Origin: Alphaproteobacteria bacterium
Lineage (GTDB): Bacteria; Pseudomonadota; Alphaproteobacteria; Rhizobiales; Aestuariivirgaceae
Reading direction: 5' to 3'
NCBI GenBank assembly: GCA_024642465.1
Contig: JAHEBA010000032.1
Location: forward strand, 1 to 35,012
DNA length: 35,012 nucleotides
Made by a program: the position numbers and the translations under genes. How positions within the stretch are numbered: position 1 is the stretch's first letter; every line of letters begins with the position of its first letter. Under the pieces are notes generated by a model. The model was not told the origin of the DNA. It ran no database searches and saw only the letters and a program-made list of their open reading frames with translations. Positions 1 through 7,272 of the stretch are shown here, in pieces.

Positions 1-110
1 CAATTTGCAAGCATGAGAAGCGGACTTTTGCGCGACCCGCAGCAATCGACACTTTTGGGCTCCCTACCGCCATTAGCTGCGCTGCACCAAGATGTCCGCA
101 GGGGGTCATG

Positions 111-193
111 AACGGACTCTCTGATGGTTCACTCAGGATGTCTGCATTACCCCCAACAACGGACTCTTTTCGCCTGATGCAGGAGAGTCCGTT
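111..193. repeat. three copies of a 10-bp word, two forming an inverted repeat
   Basis: AACGGACTCT occurs at 111-120 and again at 158-167, and its exact reverse complement AGAGTCCGTT lies at 184-193. The last two copies can form a 10-bp stem with a 16-nt loop, followed by TTTAG. The DNA is non-coding and lies just beyond the stop codon of the LysR gene. The stem might act as a weak terminator for that gene or be a remnant of a mobile repeat; neither is shown. The remaining bases of 1-236 show no gene that I can support. Confidence 0.45.
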
Positions 194-236
194 TAGTGCC
201 ACAACCGGCCATTGATCAGTTCGCTTCTTGGCTTGA

Positions 237-1139
237 TCAGGTGATGTCATCTGTCCGTGCAAGCTCTGCTTGGAGCCACGTCAAGAACCTGTTTTGCCGT
301 TTGTCATCCACAGGCTTCCTTGGATGGACGAAGTAGAACCCTCTGCCGGATTTGTGGATGTAGTCAGACACCTGCACCAGTCGGCCAGCTTCAATATCGT
401 CCTTGGCCAGTCTGCGATCCGTAAGCGCAACCCCCAATCCTGTTATTGCTCCATCCAGGGCAAGCGCCTGTGTCGGGAAGATGATTAGGCGAGGCGAGAC
501 ATCACCTTTGAACCCTTGCGCGCTCAACCAGTCAGCCCACTCGTCCGACCTCACTGACGCAGTCAGCAAGCTGACGCCGCTGGTGAGAACATTCATGAAG
601 TCTGCATTTTGAGCTTCAGAGAAAGATGGAGAAGCAACCGCACAAAGTTCTTCATCAAACAACTTTCGGATTTCCAGTCCACGCCAGGCCCCGCCGCCAT
701 GGCGAATGGCAAAGTCGAAGCCGCTATCGGCGAGGTCCTGAACATTGGAGGTGATATCGACCTCAATGCGAATGTCCGGGTTGTTCTGGTGGAACTTGGA
801 CAGTCGCTTTAAAAGCCAGTGGGACGCAAATGACGGCGCGACAGATGCTCGTAATGGGGCTTCATCCTTATCCTGTTCAAACCGACTTACCGCTTCGTCC
901 AGAATATCGAGTGCTCTTCGAGTGTCCTCGTATAAAGTCTTGGCGGCATCTGTCAGCTCGACCGCCCGGGTCATTCGACGGAATAGAACCTGCCCGAGGT
1001 TTTGTTCCAGTGCCTTGATCTGATGGCTGATGGCAGCGTGGGTCACGTGCAGTTCATCGCCCGCCTTGCCGAAGCTCAAATGACGGGCAGCAGCTTCAAA
1101 GGCACGCAGCTGGTTCAGCGGTGGAAGTCGTCTAGCCAT
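237..1139 (-). CDS. LysR-family transcriptional regulator, GcvA-like
   Basis: A 300-residue DNA-binding regulator with the usual LysR layout. The N-terminal winged helix-turn-helix begins MARRLPPLNQLRAFEAAARH and continues through HVTHAAISHQIKALE, with the family's conserved Ser/His-Gln-Ile pattern. A linker helix follows, and then a periplasmic-binding-protein-like effector domain to the C-terminus. The order L..L.AFEAAARHLSF and the phrase FAIRHGGG are typical of the GcvA subgroup. An ATG at 1139 is chosen over an in-frame GTG two codons earlier; neither has a clear Shine-Dalgarno. A T-N11-A palindrome lies just upstream, so autoregulation is likely. The effector cannot be read from sequence. 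The divergent neighbour at 1249 is the obvious possible target. GC is lower than in the housekeeping part of the window, in keeping with an accessory segment. Confidence 0.9.
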   Translation of the reverse strand: MARRLPPLNQLRAFEAAARHLSFGKAGDELHVTHAAISHQIKALEQNLGQVLFRRMTRAVELTDAAKTLYEDTRRALDILDEAVSRFEQDKDEAPLRASVAPSFASHWLLKRLSKFHQNNPDIRIEVDITSNVQDLADSGFDFAIRHGGGAWRGLEIRKLFDEELCAVASPSFSEAQNADFMNVLTSGVSLLTASVRSDEWADWLSAQGFKGDVSPRLIIFPTQALALDGAITGLGVALTDRRLAKDDIEAGRLVQVSDYIHKSGRGFYFVHPRKPVDDKRQNRFLTWLQAELARTDDIT

Positions 1140-1147
1140 GGCCACGA

Positions 1148-1162
1148 GTTAGAAAAGCTAAC
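1148..1162. promoter_or_regulatory. LysR-type T-N11-A operator
   Basis: GTTAGAAAAGCTAAC is a 5-bp inverted repeat (GTTAG/CTAAC). It contains the T-N11-A core of LysR-type boxes, T at 1149 and A at 1161. It sits only nine bases upstream of the chosen LysR start codon, in the gap between the regulator and the divergent small gene. Binding there would block the regulator's own translation start region, the common autorepression layout of the family. A second imperfect hairpin (CGGTGC 1192-1197 / GCACCG 1207-1212) lies nearer the divergent gene. Confidence 0.5.
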
Positions 1163-1248
1163 AGGTGGGGTGAAGGATGATCGTTTGTCACCGGTGCGTC
1201 AACGCAGCACCGTGTCTCCAACACAAACCCAGCCGATGGAGACAGATC

Positions 1249-1482
1249 ATGTACTACGACTTCAACAACACCGTGCACCGCCAGCATCTGAAGGAACTGG
1301 AGAGAAACGCAAACCTGCGGGACGGGCACGATCCAACCCAGGCAAACTGCAGCTGGCGGACAGAATGGGAACTGGAGGCAGCTAAGGCACTTGCCACTTC
1401 AACCGCCCTGACCCGCAAGATCCAAGTAACCTGGAGCAACCTGAACGCCGCACTTTTTGGGATCAAACGTCCTCAACTATAG
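1249..1482 (+). CDS. small hypothetical protein, divergent from LysR gene
   Basis: A 77-residue protein starting MYYDFNNTVHRQHLKELERN. The ATG at 1249 is preceded by GGAGA at 1237-1241, which favours it over the upstream in-frame start at 1177. The sequence is hydrophilic and probably helical (KELERNANLR, EWELEAAKALATS) and has one Cys. There is no signal peptide or membrane segment. I do not recognise the family. It is transcribed away from the LysR gene across a 109-bp gap with the T-N11-A box, so it may be under that regulator. The codon content is low-GC like its neighbours. It could still be a chance reading frame, but the ribosome site and clean start make a real gene more likely. Confidence 0.5.
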   Translation: MYYDFNNTVHRQHLKELERNANLRDGHDPTQANCSWRTEWELEAAKALATSTALTRKIQVTWSNLNAALFGIKRPQL

Positions 1483-1553
1483 AAGCCAAGAATGGCAGCC
1501 ATTACCATGATTAGAGTAGCGACTGTGACCAGCTTCCCAGCTGGTATCGCCTG

Positions 1554-1772
1554 CTATCCTTGCTCGCGCCAGCCTTTGGCATCAGCAGTGGTAATTGGCT
1601 TGCCGGCGTAGCCCCAAGATCCACTTTGCACTTCGTGGATCCGAACAGTTGTACCCGCTTGGAGAGTCTTGCCCGCAACTTCGCCGAAAGCTTCCGTCAC
1701 CTTCTCGATAAGGCGTGCCTTATCCCCAGACGAAAAGACGCCCTCCATTACGTGGATATCGATTGATGGCAT
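1554..1772 (-). CDS. tautomerase family protein (4-oxalocrotonate tautomerase-like)
   Basis: A 72-residue protein beginning MPSIDIHVMEGVFSSGDKAR. Pro-2, which becomes the N-terminal proline after Met removal, is the catalytic base of the tautomerase superfamily. The beta-alpha-beta start with I.V..G.....K..LI..VTEAF and the late W.YAGKP stretch fit the short 4-OT subunit type, which normally assembles as hexamers or as dimers of trimers. It would catalyse keto-enol tautomerisation of a small acid, but the substrate cannot be assigned. The start lies 15 bp after the stop of the methyltransferase gene on the same strand, so the two are probably one transcript. GGAGGTACC upstream is a strong ribosome site. 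Confidence 0.85.
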   Translation of the reverse strand: MPSIDIHVMEGVFSSGDKARLIEKVTEAFGEVAGKTLQAGTTVRIHEVQSGSWGYAGKPITTADAKGWREQG

Positions 1773-1787
1773 GGGGTACCTCCTAAC

Positions 1788-2615
1788 TCACGCGTCATCC
1801 GCCGAAGCAGCCTTCCTGCCAGATACGACGAATGATGGAACTGGGACGATAATGCCATCTTCCGTCTCGTACTCCCGCGCCGCACTGTTCATCTCGTCCC
1901 TTATGCGCTGCACGACCTCGTCGGTCTGCAGTTCGATGATCATCGCGCCACGTACAGTGAGATGCATGATGTTATCGAAGAAGTCCCCTTCGGGCGCATG
2001 GTAAACACTGGGCACCTCGCGAACTTCGACATCACGAAACCCCATTGCGTCCATCAGCGCCCTGCATGCTTCCCTGTCTGACATGGCAAAAGCGTTCGGC
2101 GCCGGATCGGCTACGGACATATCCGCGTGTTTGGCGATAGCGCCCATTGTAATTCGAAAAAAATCGGACTCGGCGGGCGCGCACCATTGGCTAAATGCAT
2201 AACGCCCTCCCGGTCGCAGAACGCGATGGGCCTCCGAAATTGCCTGCGACGGTTCGGTTACGTGAAAAATCCCAAACGGGCAGATCGCGGCATCAAATCT
2301 AGCATCTTCGAAGTCGAGCTGCAGTGCGTCGCCTTCAACAAACGTGCAGCCTGGAAAATTGGCTCGTGCCGTGTGTACCATCTCTGGAGCAAAATCGACC
2401 CCGGTGGCGTGTGCGCAGATCGCCTGTGCTGCTCCTGCCGCATATCCAGGGCCGGTGCAAATATCCAGAACTTCACTTCCGGCTCTCACTCGCGCCGCCG
2501 CTAGCAAGGTTGGAATGGCTTGGGTTGTGATCAGGGCGGTATGATCCGCGTATTGACCGGCTTTCGACCCCCATCCTTCGCGTTCTTTACGTCGGAATTC
2601 TTCAAACATCGGCAC
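1788..2615 (-). CDS. class I SAM-dependent methyltransferase
   Basis: A 275-residue protein of the UbiE/COQ5-like Rossmann methyltransferase type. Motif I is EVLDICTGPGYAAG at about residues 48-61. The acidic end of beta-2 is seen in ATGVDFAPEMV, motif post-I in FVEGDALQLDFED, motif IV in FDAAICPFGIFH, and the HRVLRPGGRYAFSQW stretch marks the later motifs. It begins MPMFEEFRRKEREGW, with GGGAGGTG in front of the ATG. The substrate is unknown: such enzymes methylate small molecules such as quinones, lipids or secondary metabolites. The tautomerase gene follows after 15 bp, which suggests that the pair modify the same small metabolite; that is inference only. Confidence 0.88.
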   Translation of the reverse strand: MPMFEEFRRKEREGWGSKAGQYADHTALITTQAIPTLLAAARVRAGSEVLDICTGPGYAAGAAQAICAHATGVDFAPEMVHTARANFPGCTFVEGDALQLDFEDARFDAAICPFGIFHVTEPSQAISEAHRVLRPGGRYAFSQWCAPAESDFFRITMGAIAKHADMSVADPAPNAFAMSDREACRALMDAMGFRDVEVREVPSVYHAPEGDFFDNIMHLTVRGAMIIELQTDEVVQRIRDEMNSAAREYETEDGIIVPVPSFVVSGRKAASADDA

Positions 2616-2762
2616 CTCCCGTCCCTCGGGCTTAACATATATCGAAAAGAACCAGAAATTCAGTCACTCGACATTGCTCCGTGCCTACGGCTCGGGAGAC
2701 TGCTTCCGTCAGCCAGCTTAGCTGCATGCGGTTATTGAGCACTCGATATGGGTCATAGCCGC

Positions 2763-2939
2763 CTAATCCGGCAGTCCAATGTCCCGAAACACATCACAGA
2801 GCCGCTCAATTTCCTGCACGTCCCGATAAGGCTCATGGTCAGCCAACTGGCGTATTGTGAAGTTGGGGTAACTCTGCCGTAAGTCTCCTAGAGTTTCTGA
2901 CGCCTGGAGGCAAGGCTTATCCTGAACGGTGCAAGTCCT
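2763..2939 (-). pseudogene. 3' fragment of an unknown gene
   Basis: On the minus strand an open frame ends at a TAG at 2763-2765 and reads ...LGDLRQSYPNF, then TIRQLADHEPYRDV, QEIERLCDVFRDIGLPD. The residue mix looks like true protein, but the frame starts right after a TGA and has no usable start codon, so at most about 58 codons are left. The upper end overlaps the recombinase remnant on the other strand, so the real piece probably stops near 2900. I do not recognise the family. It may be the tail of a gene cut by insertion or deletion of the neighbouring element. The 2616-2762 gap upstream of the methyltransferase holds nothing I can identify. Confidence 0.35.
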
Positions 2940-3231
2940 TCAGCAAGCAAATCTGATCCAAACCTGGTGCAGCTTGTCCGCGACGCTCATCGCTGGATGG
3001 CAGCACTGACAAAGGGTGATGTGAGTTCAGTAGATGAGCTCGCTGCTCAGGAAGGCGCCCGCCAACGAGATCAGCCGCGTCCTGCCGATCGCCTTCCTGG
3101 CGCACGACATCACAAAAGCCATCCTGCTCGGTACGCACCCAGTCGGCCTCAATGCCGAGAGGTTGAAGCGCATGAGCAAGCTGCCTGCATGCTGGAATGA
3201 GCAGCGTCACCGACTCGGTTTGGCAAACTAG
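2901..3231 (+). pseudogene. C-terminal remnant of a site-specific recombinase-type protein, frameshifted
   Basis: Frame one reads LILNGASPSASKSDPNLV and then QLVRDAHRWMAALTKGD...SVDELAAQEG. Near 3057-3062 it must shift by one base to continue as ANEISRVLPIAFLAHDITKA, then ILLGTHPVGLNAERLKRM, ending LGLAN and TAG at 3229-3231. This matches my memory of the C-terminal helix-turn-helix segment found in alphaproteobacterial resolvase/recombinase or phage-related proteins (pattern: AHRW...L..GE..S..ELA..EG....Y.SR.LRLAFLAPDI..AIL.G..P). The catalytic N-terminal domain is absent. It lies 220 bp from the 3' end of a tRNA gene, so it is probably the scar of an integrated element. The stretch 3232-3451 has no gene. 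Confidence 0.6.
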
Positions 3232-3451
3232 TGTACCGGTCAGACTTTCGACTCGCCTGATTCTCGAACTCACCAACCCAACCTTCTGGTGGTCTAAATG
3301 GTCAACAGAGACTGACGGCCAATTTGGCGCTGATTGCCTCGGCAAAGGCAGTCTCACCGCCAGAAGGTTTCGGCGACCATGCCCGCAAGCCCCCGGAATG
3401 TCGGCACAATCCAGACAGCTGCCAAAAAGGTATGAAACACAAGGCAAAAGG

Positions 3452-3528
3452 TGGTGGGCCCGGCAGGACTCGAACCTGCAACCAGACGGTTATGAGCCGT
3501 CGGCTCTAACCAATTGAGCTACAGGCCC
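3452..3528 (-). tRNA. tRNA with CAU anticodon (probably tRNA-Ile2, otherwise tRNA-Met)
   Basis: On the minus strand a 77-nt cloverleaf starts GGGCCTGTAGCTC and ends in an encoded CCA. The acceptor stem GGGCCTG pairs with CGGGCCC (one G-U), the D stem is GCTC/GAGC, the anticodon stem GACGG/CCGTC encloses loop CTCATAA with anticodon CAT, and the T stem GCAGG/CCTGC encloses TTCGAGT. The variable loop TGGTT and anticodon arm resemble the Ile2 species, whose C34 is changed to lysidine by TilS. An elongator Met tRNA cannot be ruled out by eye. It is not the initiator, since the first base pair is G-C. Its 3' end faces the low-GC region with the recombinase remnant. Confidence 0.93.
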
Positions 3529-3599
3529 ACCATGTGCCGCGCCTGACGAAGGCACGGCGGCCCGCATGTATCGTGGAAAATTGCGGCCAGTGCAATGCC

Positions 3600-4853
3600 T
3601 CAATCAAGCGCGCTTGCTGCAATCGCTGCCTTCAATGCTTCCGTGGCCGCTTGTGCTATCGCGGCATCGTCACGGCCCATCCAGATGCGCGCCGCCCAGT
3701 CGCCTGCAAAGATGCCCGTGATCACTGGCCGGCCAGCCACATCGCTCATGTCCAGCCACTCCGCAACCATTCCCGGCTCCGGCCCCGCCATCCTGAGATA
3801 GCCCGACGGAGACACCGGCCACCAGCGTTTGTCGAACTCCAGCGCCACCTTCTCCACCCGGCCTGTCTCCAACAGGGAAAGCGCCTGCTGGTGGGCGTCC
3901 GGCAATGGCGGGTCGAAAGCCACCCGCCCGGCCCGCAGCACCGCCGCCGGCACGCACACGACCGCCGCATCGGCGCTCACGTCAACCATCGGCCCCATCA
4001 GCCGGACCTCGCCGCCGCGCTCGGTGATCACAGTCACTTCAGCCCCCAACCGGATGTCCAGCCCCCTCGCCAGCATCTGTTGCAGTTGCCCGTAGCCGCC
4101 AGGCAGCCAGGCATCGCCCGCGCCCACCCCTGGCTCCCAACTGTGCCGGGCCGACATGTCGGCAAGCGGAATGCCTGAATCCAGCTGGATCTCGAAGTCC
4201 ACCATCGCCTGCATTGCAGCCCTGTCACGCAGGTCAGCCCTACCCATCCAGTCTGCCACGGCCTGCGCCATGGACCGGTCCGGCCCGGTCATGCCCGCGA
4301 GCCATCGCCGGAACCCATCCGCCATGGCACCGCACTCGGGCCCGGCCATGCGCGAGGGCGGCCCCAGGTCGAGCGGCTCATGAAAGTCGGTTTCGATCAT
4401 GTCGAGGCCGGTCTCGCCAGCCATCTTTCGCAAAGGGTTTCGCGCGCCCTGCTGCAGCCAGTTGGCGCCAAGCTCGACCGGCGTCTCGCCCAGCGCGCTG
4501 GTGTGCACCCGCCCGCCGATGCGGTCGCGGCCCTCGAGCACCACCACCTCCACGCCGGCCGCAGCCAGTGTGGCCCCGGCCCCTAGCCCCGCAAAGCCCG
4601 CCCCAACCACGGCGACGCGACGGTGACCGGCGGCAATCATGGCCCGCGCTGCCCGCACGCCTTCCTCGAAGGCGCCATGGGTCATGCCTGCCTGTTCAGG
4701 GTTGGTGTACTCGCCAGCCAGCATCAGCCGCGGCGATACCGGCTGGCCCAGCTGCGCGCGAACTTCGGGCCCCGCCCCTACTCGCAGGCCACTCCATGCG
4801 CCGAGCGAATAAGGATCCTCCCACCAGCGGGATACCGCGAAGGCTCTCAGCAC
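3600..4853 (-). CDS. FAD-dependent amine oxidase with circularly permuted domain order
   Basis: A 417-residue flavoprotein of the monoamine oxidase superfamily, expected to oxidise an amine with FAD. The usual C-terminal part comes first: SRWWEDPYSLGAWSGL (about residues 8-23), then PRLMLAGEYTNPEQ and MTHGAFEEGVRAA (about 41-69), which in normal members close the FAD site. Only then comes the dinucleotide-binding Rossmann start RRVAVVGAGFAGLGAG (78-93), the acidic LEGRDRIGGRVHT (106-118) and ELGANWLQQG (127-136). The protein ends in EKVALEFDKRWWP...ALKAAIAASALD, exactly where the DPYS...AGE segment would normally follow. The frame is uninterrupted; GTG at 4853 is the start, with only a weak ribosome site. 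It begins 11 bp after the DUF3422 stop, so they are probably co-transcribed. Substrate unknown. Confidence 0.85.
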   Translation of the reverse strand: MLRAFAVSRWWEDPYSLGAWSGLRVGAGPEVRAQLGQPVSPRLMLAGEYTNPEQAGMTHGAFEEGVRAARAMIAAGHRRVAVVGAGFAGLGAGATLAAAGVEVVVLEGRDRIGGRVHTSALGETPVELGANWLQQGARNPLRKMAGETGLDMIETDFHEPLDLGPPSRMAGPECGAMADGFRRWLAGMTGPDRSMAQAVADWMGRADLRDRAAMQAMVDFEIQLDSGIPLADMSARHSWEPGVGAGDAWLPGGYGQLQQMLARGLDIRLGAEVTVITERGGEVRLMGPMVDVSADAAVVCVPAAVLRAGRVAFDPPLPDAHQQALSLLETGRVEKVALEFDKRWWPVSPSGYLRMAGPEPGMVAEWLDMSDVAGRPVITGIFAGDWAARIWMGRDDAAIAQAATEALKAAIAASALD

Positions 4854-4864
4854 AAGGGTCGGCC

Positions 4865-6127
4865 CTATTCCATGATGGATTTGCGAACCCGGCGCACAGC
4901 CAGGGCCACGGCAACGATCACCACCGGGATCGCCGCCGCCGTCACGATCAGGTCGCTCACCGGCAGGAGGCCTGCTTCCTTGGCGCCCTTCGCCAGGTAC
5001 CCGATCAACCCGACGATGTAGTAGGTGATGGCGGCGATCGACAGCCCCTCCACCGTTTCCTGCAGGCGCAGCTGCAGCTTGGCGCGCTTGTCCATGCTTT
5101 CCAGCAGGGACTGGTTCTGCCGCTCGCGCGAAATGTCCACCCGCGTCGACAGCATTTGCGTTGCCCGCGCCACCCGTTCCGACACCGTGTCCAGCCGCTT
5201 GGCCGCCGCCTCGCAGGTGCGCATGGCCGGCGCCAGCCGCCGGTCGGTGAACTCGGCGAACAGCTGCAGGCCCTCGATGCGTTCCTCGCGCAGTTCGGCA
5301 ATCCGCAGGCTCACCAGGTCCGAATAGGCCTTGGCGGCGGAGAACCGGAACTGGCTTGCCGTATGTTCGCGCACCACGTCTGCATTGAGCAGCGTCAGCC
5401 GGTCGAGCAGCTTGGGCTCGTCCGCCTCGCCTGCCGTGCGCATGCTGGACGTCACCTCGCCCAGCACCGCCTCGAACGCGCTCAACTGCGGCATCAGCTT
5501 GCGCGCCACCGGCAGCGTCAGCAGCGCCAGCACCCGGTATGTGTCGATCTCCAGCAGCCGCTGCACCATGCGCCCGCGCTGGCGCGGCGTCATGCCGTTG
5601 TCCTGCACCAGCAGCCGGCCGAACCCGTCGGCGTGGATGCGGAAGTCGGTGAAGGCGCGGCCAAGCCCGCCTGCCACGCTGGAGCCCACCAGCGGATTGC
5701 CGGCGAAGTGCTGGCGCGACAGCTTTTCCTCATCCAGCTTGCCGCGGGGAACCGGCATCAGCTCCACGTGGGTGGCCACCAGCACATCGCCCTTCAACGT
5801 CTTGAGCCATCCCTGCGGCACCGCTTCCAGCGCGGTGCGCTCGAACAGCGCATTCGCACCCGTCGCCGGCACCAGGAACCAGTAGCGGGTAAACTCGGTA
5901 TGCCGCTCCCACTTCAGCCGGAACGGCCCCAGGTCGGCGCTGAAATGGTTCGCCGCCTCGCCCGGCGGCTCCACGCCGTACTTGCCGCACAGCGCGCGCA
6001 AGGGCCCCATGTCCAGCTCGCCGAACAGCACCACATAGCTGATCCGCATGCGGGCCTGCAGCGCTTCCGGCGGGCGCGCATGCACCTCGTTGTTGAGCGC
6101 CATGCGCTCCGGGTGGTCGCCGGGCAA
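4865..6127 (-). CDS. DUF3422 family membrane protein
   Basis: About 420 residues, matching the DUF3422 family known mainly from Proteobacteria and of unknown function. Family signatures are ALNNEVHARPPEAL near the N-terminus, RYWFLVPATG, AFTDFRIHADGFGRLLVQD and IDTYRVLALLTLP in the middle, and a helical part with TRVDISRERQNQSLLESMD. The C-terminus has two membrane helices (SIAAITYYIVGLIGYLAKG and a second rich in Ala/Val) and a basic tail RRVRKSIME. A TTG at 6127 is chosen because GGTGGA lies a few bases upstream and it gives the normal family length. A longer frame reaches 6349 but would run into the divergent SIMPL gene. The next start on the strand is ATG at 6103. Confidence 0.85.
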   Translation of the reverse strand: MPGDHPERMALNNEVHARPPEALQARMRISYVVLFGELDMGPLRALCGKYGVEPPGEAANHFSADLGPFRLKWERHTEFTRYWFLVPATGANALFERTALEAVPQGWLKTLKGDVLVATHVELMPVPRGKLDEEKLSRQHFAGNPLVGSSVAGGLGRAFTDFRIHADGFGRLLVQDNGMTPRQRGRMVQRLLEIDTYRVLALLTLPVARKLMPQLSAFEAVLGEVTSSMRTAGEADEPKLLDRLTLLNADVVREHTASQFRFSAAKAYSDLVSLRIAELREERIEGLQLFAEFTDRRLAPAMRTCEAAAKRLDTVSERVARATQMLSTRVDISRERQNQSLLESMDKRAKLQLRLQETVEGLSIAAITYYIVGLIGYLAKGAKEAGLLPVSDLIVTAAAIPVVIVAVALAVRRVRKSIME

Positions 6128-6303
6128 AATCTGTCCACCAGTTGCAATCAAGGGCCTTGCCGCCTTCCCGCGTTCAGCTTCATGTCGGACGGAACGATAC
6201 CAACATGCGCCCGCGCCGGGAATTGCCGAACTGACGCACCAGACTTCCGCCACACTTGGCGCTAGTGTGATGTCAGACGTGCAACAATACGGGAAAATCA
6301 TCC

Positions 6304-7038
6304 ATGCGCCCAAGCCTCGCCATCGCCACCACCCTGCTCGCCGCCGCAAGCCTCATCGCCCCCGCCGCCGCACCAGCCCGCGCTGACGATGCGTCCGCCC
6401 GCACCCTGTCGCTCACCGGCCGGGCCGAAGTGCGAGCCGCGCCTGATATGGCCGTCATCTCCGCCGGCACGGTCAGCGAGGCGAACACCGCGCGCGAGGC
6501 GCTGAGCGCCAACAACGAGACGATGGCCGCCGTACTGAAAACCATCGCCGCCGCCGGCGTGGCGGAGAAGGACATCCAGACCTCGAACGTCTCAATCCAG
6601 CCGAAATACACCTACCCGCCGCGCGCCAGTGAAGGCGCGCAGGAAGCCCCGAAGATCGACGGCTACACCGTGTCGAATACCGTCACCGTGCTGGTGCGCG
6701 ATCTGGACAAGCTGGGCGCTGTGATGGACGCGGTGGTCTCTTCCGGCGTCAACCAGATGAACGGACTGAACTTCACCATCGCCGAGCCCGGACCATTGCG
6801 CAACGAGGCCCGCAAGGCCGCCGTGGCCGAGGCGCTGGCGCGCGCGCAGCTCTATGCGGACGCAGCCGGCGTTAAGCTCGGCCCCATCCGCTCGATCTCG
6901 GAGGAATCCCACGTGCGCCCGCCCCAGCCCATGGCGCGCATGGCCATGGAGGCCACCGCCGCTGACGCCGCCGTGCCCATCGCGCAAGGAGAACAGGTCA
7001 TCGAGGCCACGGTGAACATCGTGTGGGGGCTGGAGTAA
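6304..7038 (+). CDS. SIMPL domain (DUF541) exported protein
   Basis: A 244-residue protein with a Sec signal peptide (MRPSLAIATTLLAAASLIAP, cleavage probably after ARA at about 27) and then one SIMPL domain. Supporting phrases are LSLTGRAEVRAAPDMAVISA at the start of the domain, DIQTSNVSIQPKYTYPP, IDGYTVSNTVTVLVRDLDKLG, and EALARAQLYADAAGVKLG near the end. The E. coli relative YggE is linked to reduced oxidative stress, and other family members sit in the periplasm or outer envelope; a precise role here is not known. It is divergent from the DUF3422 gene. The ATG at 6304 follows GGGAAAATC. Confidence 0.9.
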   Translation: MRPSLAIATTLLAAASLIAPAAAPARADDASARTLSLTGRAEVRAAPDMAVISAGTVSEANTAREALSANNETMAAVLKTIAAAGVAEKDIQTSNVSIQPKYTYPPRASEGAQEAPKIDGYTVSNTVTVLVRDLDKLGAVMDAVVSSGVNQMNGLNFTIAEPGPLRNEARKAAVAEALARAQLYADAAGVKLGPIRSISEESHVRPPQPMARMAMEATAADAAVPIAQGEQVIEATVNIVWGLE

Positions 7039-7047
7039 TCAACTGCC

Positions 7048-7071
7048 CTCTCCCCCGCCTGCGGGGGAGAG
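7048..7071. repeat. extragenic palindrome
   Basis: CTCTCCCCCGC at 7048-7058 pairs with GCGGGGGAGAG at 7061-7071 around a 2-base centre, 10 bp after the SIMPL stop. This is the style of short C/G-rich palindrome scattered between genes in many alphaproteobacteria. It may also act as a weak terminator for the SIMPL gene, although no T-run follows. Confidence 0.7.
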
Positions 7072-7122
7072 CTGGAGAGGGGGCTGATGTCGGGCCACGC
7101 CCGGCCTTGCCCTATCCCTGTC

Positions 7123-7201
7123 ATCCCCGGCCTTGTGCCGAGACAAGCGAAGCGAAGTCGAGGACGAAAGGCAAGCGAAGCGCCGCCGTCAGTCCGGGGA
7201 T
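7123..7201. repeat. long inverted repeat of the ATCCCCGG type
   Basis: ATCCCCGG at 7123-7130 is matched by CCGGGGAT at 7194-7201, and AAGCGAAGCG occurs twice between them (7144-7153 and, in slightly changed form, 7173-7182). The arrangement TCATCCCCGG...CCGGGGATCCAG is familiar as an intergenic repeat unit in alphaproteobacterial chromosomes. No gene lies within. Confidence 0.55.
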
Positions 7202-7272
7202 CCAGTTCACGTTTCCATTTGCCAGTTCGCACCAACGCCGTAGTCTGCCAAGTGGACGTTAGGAAAGATTCG

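Noticed and set aside
3197..3517. Plus-strand open frame whose product ends ARQDSNLQPDGYEPSALTN
   Set aside because: This tail is the well-known false protein made by reading through the complement of a tRNA; the tRNA at 3452-3528 explains it.
4214..6265. Long Arg/Pro-rich plus-strand frame of 683 codons
   Set aside because: It lies opposite the amine oxidase and DUF3422 genes, which have clear family motifs; its composition is that of a high-GC antisense shadow.
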